Shown here: positions 7,158-12,989 of the stretch, piece after piece
Layout of the letters: each line of letters begins with the position of its first letter
How positions within the stretch are numbered: position 1 is the first letter of the stretch
NCBI GenBank assembly: GCA_017537495.1
Contig: JAFYKS010000431.1
Coordinates: 1-13,185, forward strand
Direction: 5' to 3'
DNA from: Bacillota bacterium
GTDB taxonomy: Bacteria; Bacillota; Clostridia; Peptostreptococcales; Anaerovoracaceae
DNA length: 13,185 nt
The notes under the pieces: model-generated
Told to the model about the DNA's origin: nothing
Databases searched by the model: none
What the model saw: only the letters and a program-made list of their open reading frames with translations
Position numbers and translations under genes: made by a program

Positions 7158-8297
7158 ATGAGTACTTTAAAAGAACTTGTTCAAAACAGAAATGATGAAA
7201 TCCTCGAAGTCTACAACGAACTTCACGCAATTCCCGAACTTTCTACTCAGGAATTTAAGACATCCCGGTTTATTAAGGAATATCTGGTACAGTACGGATT
7301 TGAAGTAACATCCGGCATTGCAGGTACCGGACTGGTAACTTACATTGACAGCGGGGTGGAAGGTCCTGTCCTTGCAGTCAGAGTCGACATCGATGCCCTG
7401 GAGCATCCCATTGACGGTGAGATTGTCATGAAGCATTCCTGCGGACATGATGCCAATACTACAATGGCCATTTTTTCCGCCATTACGGCGAAGGAAGCCG
7501 GACTTGTTAAGAAAGGTTCCCTGAAGGTGATTTTCCAGCCTTCGGAAGAACGTGATGAAACAAGCGGTGCCAGAGCCATGGTGAAGGCTGGTGTTATTGA
7601 TGATGTGGACATGCTGATCGGGATTCACCTGAGACCACAGAATGAACTGCGTCTGGGTCAGGCTATTGCCGGCATGAGACACAGTGCGCTGAACACAATT
7701 CTGGCTGAAATCAAGGGGGTGGGAACCCATGCGGGACGCCCTCATCAGGGGAAAAACCCTATCGACGCCATTGCTGCTGTAATTAATGCAGTCAATGCAA
7801 TCTGGGTGGATCCTGCTATTCCATGGTCCATTAAGCTGACTTCTGTTCATGCAGATGGAGGAAATAACTCTTCCGTACCGGCAAACGGCCGGGTTGGCAT
7901 GGACCTGAGAGCCAACTCCAATGAGGTTATGGATGAACTGATCGAGAAGGCAAAGGCTGCAATTACAGCCGGAGCTGCAACTGTCGGCTGTGAAGCTGAC
8001 ATTGAGGTCATTCCTGGCCTTCCTGCCGGCATCATTGATGAAGGCATGGCAAAGATTGCTGCAGAAGCAATTACAGAAGTTCTTGGTTCGGATGGTTGTA
8101 TGAGTGTAAGAAACACCCCTGGCGGTGACGATTTCACCATCTATCCTTACTCAAAGAGAGAACTGAAGGCTACATTCCTGGGACTGGGTGCAGATTTAAC
8201 CCCGGGTCTCCATCATCCTGATATGAACTTCGATAAGAAGGCGCTGGCCAATGGTGTCAGCATCATCTCCACGATGATTCAGAAAATACTGGGTTAA
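7158..8297 (+). CDS. M20D-family amidohydrolase (N-acyl-amino-acid / aminoacyl amide hydrolase type)
   Basis: A 379-residue cytoplasmic dinuclear metallohydrolase of the M20D group, which includes N-acyl-L-amino-acid, hippurate and IAA-conjugate amidohydrolases. The expected residues are visible: catalytic D77 in VRVDIDAL, C95 and H97 in SCGHDA, the Glu pair E130-E131 in QPSEE, H157 in GIHLRP, the dimerisation-domain HAGRPH at 191-196 and the final metal His in LHHPD (352-353). Length and domain order are normal. The R-P after H157 and the short LEHPIDGE loop are subfamily features whose meaning I do not know. The ATG follows CGGAGG at 7141-7146. It is the last gene of the operon, 22 bases after the permease, and is followed by a strong terminator. 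With two D-type deacylases upstream, it would supply the matching hydrolysis of L-type or differently blocked substrates; this is inference. Confidence 0.87.
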   Translation: MSTLKELVQNRNDEILEVYNELHAIPELSTQEFKTSRFIKEYLVQYGFEVTSGIAGTGLVTYIDSGVEGPVLAVRVDIDALEHPIDGEIVMKHSCGHDANTTMAIFSAITAKEAGLVKKGSLKVIFQPSEERDETSGARAMVKAGVIDDVDMLIGIHLRPQNELRLGQAIAGMRHSALNTILAEIKGVGTHAGRPHQGKNPIDAIAAVINAVNAIWVDPAIPWSIKLTSVHADGGNNSSVPANGRVGMDLRANSNEVMDELIEKAKAAITAGAATVGCEADIEVIPGLPAGIIDEGMAKIAAEAITEVLGSDGCMSVRNTPGGDDFTIYPYSKRELKATFLGLGADLTPGLHHPDMNFDKKALANGVSIISTMIQKILG

Positions 8298-8320
8298 GTT
8301 CATAGTATGAAATAAAAATA

Positions 8321-8352
8321 AGAGCACAGACTGTATAGTCTGTGCTCTTTTT
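8321..8352. terminator. Bidirectional terminator between convergent M20D and creatininase genes
   Basis: A perfect 12-bp stem, AGAGCACAGACT (8321-8332) with AGTCTGTGCTCT (8337-8348), closes a GTAT loop. A T-run follows on the plus strand, and the A-rich stretch at 8310-8320 gives a broken U-tract on the minus strand. It can end both the deacylase operon and the creatininase gene. Confidence 0.93.
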
Positions 8353-8367
8353 ACATAATATTGAGTA

Positions 8368-9123
8368 CTAAATTGTGAATTTGCGGAATTCGTCCAGAAA
8401 ACCACGGACAAAGTCAACTGCTGCATCCAGTGCAGCCTGTCCCAGTTCAGGCGTGGAATCCTTTGGATCAAAGGGACCATACCAGCCGCTGGGACCCAGT
8501 TCTTTACTGTCACGGTAGAGACGGACCGTAGCGCCGCGGTAAGAAGCGCTCTGCAGATAGGAGGCTTTTACTTCTTCTGTAGGATTCTGCGGATTCATTG
8601 GCTGGCAGTATTCCAGTTTGACGGATTCAGGACAGATTGCCATCATCACAGAAGTTTCAAGGATATCTCCATGACCGCCTCGGAAACGCTCGTCAAGCTG
8701 TCCCACCACACTCCACCAGTCAATGCAGGCCAGTACACCTCCATTATGGTACACCTCCATGGATGCACGGTCGATGGATGGGTTATTGCCTCCGTGGCCG
8801 TTAATGACAAGGAATCTGCGGATCCCCTGCTTCATTAAAGAATCCGTAATTCCGTGAAGTACGAGATAAAGTCCCTCGTATCCGATATCGATGCTGCCTG
8901 CAAAACTCAGGTGAGTTGGGCAGACTCCGTAGGGTACTGCCGGAAGGATAATGACGTTTTCCATATCCGCAATCTGATCGCAGATCCAGGATGGTACCAT
9001 GGAATCAGTGCCAAGAGCACTCTGGGTACCGTGAACTTCCGTACTTCCAACTGGAATTACAACAATGGGATCTTTTTCAAATGCCTGACGGGCATCGGTT
9101 GTGGTCATTTTAGACAGATACAT
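8368..9123 (-). CDS. Creatininase-family amidohydrolase
   Basis: A 251-residue protein of normal length for the creatininase family. Members hydrolyse cyclic or linear amides (creatinine, formamidopyrimidine intermediates) or act in the maturation of peptide cofactors. The metal-binding signature PVGSTEVHG at 24-32, with E29 and H31, then D40 in LGTD, H110 in NGHGGN, and H151 with E156 in GGHGDILETS are all present, so an active site with two metals is likely. True creatininase usually has N-G-H-Y-E-N at the fourth motif; here it is NGHGGN, as in the broader family, so the substrate is probably not creatinine itself. AGGAGG at 9134-9139 (minus strand) precedes the ATG by 10 bases. It converges on the deacylase operon and diverges from glyA. 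Its role in this neighbourhood is inferred, not shown. Confidence 0.85.
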   Translation of the reverse strand: MYLSKMTTTDARQAFEKDPIVVIPVGSTEVHGTQSALGTDSMVPSWICDQIADMENVIILPAVPYGVCPTHLSFAGSIDIGYEGLYLVLHGITDSLMKQGIRRFLVINGHGGNNPSIDRASMEVYHNGGVLACIDWWSVVGQLDERFRGGHGDILETSVMMAICPESVKLEYCQPMNPQNPTEEVKASYLQSASYRGATVRLYRDSKELGPSGWYGPFDPKDSTPELGQAALDAAVDFVRGFLDEFRKFTI

Positions 9124-9159
9124 GATGAATCATCCTCCTGCATATTTGTATTTACTATA

Positions 9160-9188
9160 ACAATAGCATTCTGCAAAATGTTTTTCAA
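9160..9188 (-). promoter_or_regulatory. Predicted promoter of the creatininase-family gene
   Basis: Read on the minus strand, TTGAAA (9188-9183) is followed after 17 bp by TATTGT (9165-9160). TG one base before the -10 makes it an extended -10 promoter. Transcription would start near 9152, roughly 30 bases before the ATG. Confidence 0.55.
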
Positions 9189-9200
9189 CAATTTATTGAA
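9184..9200. promoter_or_regulatory. 17-bp imperfect palindrome spanning both divergent -35 boxes
   Basis: The sequence TTCAACAATTTATTGAA is symmetric about 9192 apart from one mismatched pair (9189/9195). It includes most of the -35 boxes of the creatininase and glyA promoters. It could be a shared operator, but part of the symmetry arises simply because two TTGAA boxes face away from each other. Confidence 0.35.
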
Positions 9201-9224
9201 TCGGGATGGCGGGAGTGCTATAAT
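9196..9224 (+). promoter_or_regulatory. Predicted strong promoter of the glyA-like gene
   Basis: TTGAAT (9196-9201), a 17-bp spacer and a consensus TATAAT (9219-9224) with TG at 9216-9217, the extended -10 signature. Transcription would start near 9231, leaving a leader of about 33 bases, too short for a riboswitch. The repeated ATAATTAT (9220-9227 and 9229-9236) overlaps the -10 and start site. Confidence 0.75.
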
Positions 9225-9263
9225 TATGATAATTATTTTTTAGATGATTTGGAGGATAGAATC

Positions 9264-10517
9264 ATGTTTGATATTAACGGAAAAGACAGCAACACCTACA
9301 ATGTAGATAATTTTGAATTTATCAAGAAGACATCTCCTGTTGTAGGCGGACTGATTGAAAAAGAGTACAACCGTCAGAAGAATAACGTAGAATTAATCGC
9401 TTCTGAAAACTACTGCTCTGAGGCAGTTCTGGCAGCCTGCGGCAGCTGTCTGTCCTGGAAATATGCGGAAGGTTATCCATATGTAAGAACTTCCGGAAAC
9501 ACCAGCCGTTACTATGGCGGTACCGAGTTTGTAGATGAACTGGAAGAATACTGCTGCGACCAGTGGAGAAATGTATTCATTACCGACTACCATGTAAATG
9601 TGCAGCCACACAGCGGTTCTCAGGCAAACTTTGCTGCGTACAAGGCGATTCTGAATCCTGGAGATACAATCCTGTCCCTGACTCTGGACAACGGCGGTCA
9701 TCTGACCCACGGTTCTTCCGTAAACTTCAGCGGCAAGCTGTATAACATGGTATTCTATGATGTAGACGAAAAGGGTTACATCGACATGGCAGACGTTAGA
9801 AAGAAAGCTCTGGCATGCCGTCCTAAGATGATTCTGACCGGTGCATCCGCATACTCCAGAACCATCGACTTCGCTGCGTTCGGTGAAATTGCAAGAGAAG
9901 TAGGTGCATATTTCGTAGTAGATATGGCACATATCGCAGGTCTGGTTGCCGGCGGTGCACATCCTTCTCCATTCGGTCATGCGGATATCATCACAACCAC
10001 TACGCATAAGACCCTGAGAGGTCCAAGAGGCGGTCTGATCTTCGGACGTCCTGAACTGGCAAAGAAGATTGACTCTGCGGTATTCCCTTATGCACAGGGT
10101 GGTCCTCTGGAACACGTAATCGCAGGTAAGGCTGTTTGTGCAGAAGAAGCACAGACTCCTGAATATAAGGAATATGTTCACCAGGTAGTAAGAAACTGCA
10201 AGGCTCTGTCTGATGAATTCATCAAGCTGGGCTATAAGGTTGTTACCGGCGGTACTGACAACCACCTGATTCTGCTGGATCTGTCCGACGAACCATTCAG
10301 CGGCAGAGTTCTGCAGGAAAGATGTGATGAAATCGGTATCACTCTGAATAAGAACTGTGTACCTTGTGAAAAGAGAACTCCAAAGGAAACTTCCGGTGTA
10401 AGAATCGGTACTGCTCCGATGACCACCAGAGGCTATAAGGAAGAAGACTTCGTTAAGGTTGTTCACAGAATCGATGAACTGATTAAAGTTCTGAGAGAAG
10501 AATTTAAAGAAGCATAA
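9264..10517 (+). CDS. glyA: Serine hydroxymethyltransferase (GlyA-type) with a 7-residue insertion
   Basis: A 417-residue cytoplasmic PLP enzyme that interconverts serine plus tetrahydrofolate with glycine plus methylene-tetrahydrofolate. Conserved parts are ELIASENY (43-50), KYAEGYP (66-72, with Y67 and E69), RYYGG (82-86), QPHSGSQANF, GGHLTHG with the PLP-stacking H146, VDMAH with D220 and H223, TTTTHKT with Schiff-base K249, and SGVRIGT with R380, which binds the substrate carboxylate. Two features are unusual: nine residues (YVRTSGNTS) between YP and RYYGG where E. coli GlyA has two, and GTAP instead of the usual GTPA after the arginine. The catalytic set is complete, so activity is likely, but a specialised aldolase on another beta-hydroxy amino acid is possible. 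The ATG at 9264 has GGAGG at 9251-9255; an in-frame TTG at 9249 overlaps that site and is rejected. Arginine codons are mostly AGA, fitting strong expression. The gene stands alone between its own promoter and terminator. Confidence 0.88.
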   Translation: MFDINGKDSNTYNVDNFEFIKKTSPVVGGLIEKEYNRQKNNVELIASENYCSEAVLAACGSCLSWKYAEGYPYVRTSGNTSRYYGGTEFVDELEEYCCDQWRNVFITDYHVNVQPHSGSQANFAAYKAILNPGDTILSLTLDNGGHLTHGSSVNFSGKLYNMVFYDVDEKGYIDMADVRKKALACRPKMILTGASAYSRTIDFAAFGEIAREVGAYFVVDMAHIAGLVAGGAHPSPFGHADIITTTTHKTLRGPRGGLIFGRPELAKKIDSAVFPYAQGGPLEHVIAGKAVCAEEAQTPEYKEYVHQVVRNCKALSDEFIKLGYKVVTGGTDNHLILLDLSDEPFSGRVLQERCDEIGITLNKNCVPCEKRTPKETSGVRIGTAPMTTRGYKEEDFVKVVHRIDELIKVLREEFKEA

Positions 10518-10527
10518 TTGATAACAG

Positions 10528-10560
10528 GCCCGGACCGCATGGTCCGGGCTTTTGCTTTTT
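10528..10560 (+). terminator. Rho-independent terminator after glyA
   Basis: GCCCGGACC (10528-10536) pairs with GGTCCGGGC (10541-10549) around a GCAT loop, followed by TTTTGCTTTTT. It lies 10 bases after the SHMT stop codon. Confidence 0.94.
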
Positions 10561-10600
10561 AAAGTAATGTAAAAGTTCTGCCAAGATGTGGTCCTGCAGG

Positions 10601-10630
10601 TTGCACGAACTTCCTTTTTCAGGGTACAAT
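10601..10630 (+). promoter_or_regulatory. Possible promoter of the DUF1538-PII operon
   Basis: TACAAT (10625-10630, one mismatch to -10 consensus) lies 18 bp after a weak TTGCAC (10601-10606). A CCTGCAGG palindrome (10593-10600) abuts the -35, and AAGTTC/GAACTT inverted hexamers (10573-10578, 10607-10612) flank it. The weak -35 could mean an activator is needed; this is inference. Confidence 0.38.
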
Positions 10631-10673
10631 ATTGATATAAGTTGTATTTTGTAAAAAGGAAGGAGGCGGTAAT

Positions 10674-12203
10674 TTGAACAGAAACCTCTTAAATGATAAG
10701 ATGCAGGAAGCCATTGCTTCGGTTTTACCGATAACGCTCATCGTTCTGATGCTGTGTTTCACCATCACGCCAATACCAAACAGTATGCTGGTATCCTTTG
10801 TTTTTGGTGCAGTTTTGCTGACCGTAGGGATGGCCTTTTTCACATTGGGGGCAGATACTGCCATGACGCCAATCGGGAATAAAGTGGGCAGCTGCATCAC
10901 CAAATCCCGCAAACTGTGGGTTATTGTATTTGTCAGCTTCCTTCTCGGCGTAATAATAACCATATCAGAACCGGATCTTCAGGTTTTGGCCAATCAGGTT
11001 CCAAGTATATCCAATCCGGTGATTATCGGTGCTGTGGCACTGGGGGTAGGTATCTTTCTGGTTATCGCCATGCTGCGTATACTGATTGGAATCAGTCTTT
11101 CCTGGCTCCTGATGGGGTTCTATGCAATGATTTTCATACTGGCATGGCAGGTACCGCAGGACTTCTGGGCTGTAGCGTTCGACTCCGGAGGTGTAACCAC
11201 CGGACCTATGACCGTTCCATTTATCATGGCTCTGGGGGTAGGTGTATCATCCATTCGAAGTGACCGACATGCAGGGGATGACAGCTTCGGGCTGGTTGCA
11301 CTCTGCTCCATAGGTCCTATTATGGCCGTGCTGATTCTGGGGTTGCTTTATCCCGCAGAGGGAACGTATACGCCGGTGGTAATTCCGCATACAGAGACCT
11401 CTCAGGACAGTCTCATGCTGTTTCTGGAAGCATTTCCGGACTACATCCACGAAGTTGCTGTAGCCCTGGCTCCGATTATTGCCTTTTTTATTCTGTTTCA
11501 GATATTTGTAATCAAACTGTCAAAACGTGCACTGCTCAGAATCTGTGCGGGTCTGGGCTACACCTATGCAGGGCTGGTATTATTCCTTACCGGCGTAAAT
11601 GTTGGTTTCATGCCGATAGGAAATTATATCGGAAAAATGATTGGGGAAACACCATATAACTGGATTCTGGTGCCGCTGGCCATGCTGATAGGGTACTTTA
11701 TTGTGCAGGCTGAACCGGCTGTGCACGTTTTGAACCGTCAGGTGGAACAGATTACAGCAGGCTCTATTCCGGGAAAGGCCATGCAGATTTCTCTTTCTGC
11801 AGGTGTTGCCGTTTCTCTGGCGCTGGCCATGATTCGTGTTATAACCGGCATATCTGTGATGTGGTTCCTGATTCCAGGATATGCTCTGGCGCTGGGACTC
11901 ACATTCGTTGTTCCCAAAATCTTTACAGCTATCGCTTTCGACTCCGGTGGAGTAGCTTCCGGACCTATGACAGCCACGTTTCTTCTTCCGTTTGCCATGG
12001 GGGCCTGTGAAGCTGCCGGCGGACTGGACCGGATTGTAACCGATGCCTTCGGTGTTGTGGCCATGGTTGCCATGACCCCGCTGATTACCATTCAGATTCT
12101 TGGTGTGGTATATAAGCTGAAAAAACGCAAAGATGATGAAATACGTGCAATGTTTGCCAACGCGATTCGTAACTTTGCGGATGATGATATTATTGAACTG
12201 TAA
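10674..12203 (+). CDS. DUF1538 family integral membrane protein with two repeats
   Basis: A 509-residue, highly hydrophobic protein with about 12-14 predicted membrane segments, made of two homologous halves of about 250 residues. The repeat is plain from paired motifs: AFDSGGVTTGPMT at 168-180 and AFDSGGVASGPMT at 421-433, MTPIGNKVG at 64-72 and MPIGNYIG at 313-320, and ISEPDLQVLANQV and QAEPAVHVLNRQV. I recognise it as DUF1538, a family with no established function that I know of. The polar F-D-S-G-G-V motif inside membrane segments and the internal two-fold repeat suggest a transporter or channel with inverted or parallel repeats. The start is TTG at 10674, chosen because AAGGAGG (10660-10666) is 7 bases upstream; the first in-frame ATG, at codon 10, has no ribosome site. 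Its stop codon overlaps the ribosome site of the PII-like gene 11 bases on, so translation is probably coupled. Confidence 0.85.
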   Translation: MNRNLLNDKMQEAIASVLPITLIVLMLCFTITPIPNSMLVSFVFGAVLLTVGMAFFTLGADTAMTPIGNKVGSCITKSRKLWVIVFVSFLLGVIITISEPDLQVLANQVPSISNPVIIGAVALGVGIFLVIAMLRILIGISLSWLLMGFYAMIFILAWQVPQDFWAVAFDSGGVTTGPMTVPFIMALGVGVSSIRSDRHAGDDSFGLVALCSIGPIMAVLILGLLYPAEGTYTPVVIPHTETSQDSLMLFLEAFPDYIHEVAVALAPIIAFFILFQIFVIKLSKRALLRICAGLGYTYAGLVLFLTGVNVGFMPIGNYIGKMIGETPYNWILVPLAMLIGYFIVQAEPAVHVLNRQVEQITAGSIPGKAMQISLSAGVAVSLALAMIRVITGISVMWFLIPGYALALGLTFVVPKIFTAIAFDSGGVASGPMTATFLLPFAMGACEAAGGLDRIVTDAFGVVAMVAMTPLITIQILGVVYKLKKRKDDEIRAMFANAIRNFADDDIIEL

Positions 12204-12214
12204 GGAGGAGAACC

Positions 12215-12916
12215 ATGGAAAGTTTATATCTTGTTATGGCCGTAACGGACCGTGAAAGAGACGAACAGTTCATCTCTCTCTTTCAGGAAAATAATGTTTC
12301 GGTACTGCATGTTGCATTGGGAGAGGGAACTGCACCATCAGAGATTCTGGACTATCTTTATCTGAACCCAAGTCAGAAGGCAGTTATTTTCGGGGTTGTA
12401 ACCGGAACCGGGCTCCCTCAGCTTCTGCGGGGATTCAAGCGAAAACTGTTTATCGATATACCGGGAAATGGTATCGTAACTGCCGTGCCGCTGAATTCAA
12501 TAGGCGGCAAACGAAGTCTGGAATATCTTATGGAAGGGCAGGCTATGAATCTGTCTGAAGAAACTGAGAAAGAAAAGGAGGTACCTATGGCGATTCATAC
12601 TGAATATGAGCTGATTTTTGTTATTGCCAACGAAGGGTATACAGATAAAATCATGGATGCAGCAAGGGAAGCCGGTGCAGGCGGCGGTACCGTAATCAAA
12701 GCCAGAGGTACCGGAGGCGAGCACAGTCAGAAATTCTTCGGTTTTTCCATTGCAGATGAAAAAGAGATTCACATGATTGTAACTCCGGCTCAGGGGCGCA
12801 ATCATATCATGAAATCCATAATGGACCAGGCTGGCCTGGATTCAAAGGCACAGTCCATTGTATTTTCGCTTCCTGTAAGCCATGCCATCGGTCTTCGTAT
12901 GCCGGACCGGGATTAA
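12215..12916 (+). CDS. Tandem PII-like signalling protein (two fused domains)
   Basis: A 233-residue soluble protein with two PII-like ferredoxin-fold domains. The second (about residues 126-230) is the clearer: a YELIFVIANEGYTDKIMDAAREAG start, a KARGTGG loop at 162-168 in place of a full T-loop, then EIHMIVTPAQGRNHIMKSIM and IVFSLPVSHAIGL, as in the end of PII proteins. The first (1-108) follows the same plan more loosely and ends IVTAVPLNSIGG, which aligns with IVFSLPVSHAIG. A charged linker, rich in Glu and Lys, joins them at 112-124. There is no uridylylation-type tyrosine loop. PII proteins bind ATP/ADP or other nucleotides and control transporters and enzymes; here the coupled partner is the DUF1538 membrane protein. 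AAGGAGGAG precedes the ATG. A second ribosome site and ATG inside the linker may make the second domain alone. Confidence 0.78.
   Translation: MESLYLVMAVTDRERDEQFISLFQENNVSVLHVALGEGTAPSEILDYLYLNPSQKAVIFGVVTGTGLPQLLRGFKRKLFIDIPGNGIVTAVPLNSIGGKRSLEYLMEGQAMNLSEETEKEKEVPMAIHTEYELIFVIANEGYTDKIMDAAREAGAGGGTVIKARGTGGEHSQKFFGFSIADEKEIHMIVTPAQGRNHIMKSIMDQAGLDSKAQSIVFSLPVSHAIGLRMPDRD
12574..12589 (+). promoter_or_regulatory. Internal ribosome binding site and in-frame ATG within the PII-like gene
   Basis: AAAGGAGGT (12574-12582) is a near-perfect Shine-Dalgarno lying 5 bases before an ATG (12587) that is in frame and is codon 125. Starting here would give a 109-residue protein equal to the second PII-like domain, close to the normal size of a free PII. 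The Shine-Dalgarno also encodes part of the Lys/Glu linker, so coincidence is possible. Confidence 0.5.
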
Positions 12917-12937
12917 AAAATATCTGCTGAAAAAAAG

Positions 12938-12972
12938 AAATACGCACCGGATAAGCCTCGGTGCGTATTTTT
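12938..12972. terminator. Bidirectional terminator between convergent PII-like and aldo/keto reductase genes
   Basis: TACGCACCG (12941-12949) pairs with CGGTGCGTA (12959-12967) around a 9-base loop; flanking AAA and TTT extend the stem. A T-run follows on the plus strand, and an A-run at 12931-12936 provides U residues for the minus strand. Confidence 0.9.
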
Positions 12973-12989
12973 ATGTCTGGATTTTAAAA

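Noticed and set aside
8854..9243. 129-codon plus-strand frame overlapping the creatininase gene and the divergent promoter region.
   Set aside because: It runs antisense through conserved creatininase motifs and then through both promoters; no ribosome binding site.
9249..9263. TTG start at 9249 for the SHMT gene.
   Set aside because: The GGAGG at 9251-9255 lies inside this extension and serves the ATG at 9264; five extra residues have no support.
9231..9263. Glycine or folate riboswitch in the SHMT leader.
   Set aside because: The leader from the predicted start is only about 33 bases, too short for any known riboswitch aptamer.
9393..10466. 357-codon minus-strand open frame inside the SHMT gene.
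   Set aside because: Opposite a conserved PLP enzyme, without ribosome site, promoter or recognisable motif.
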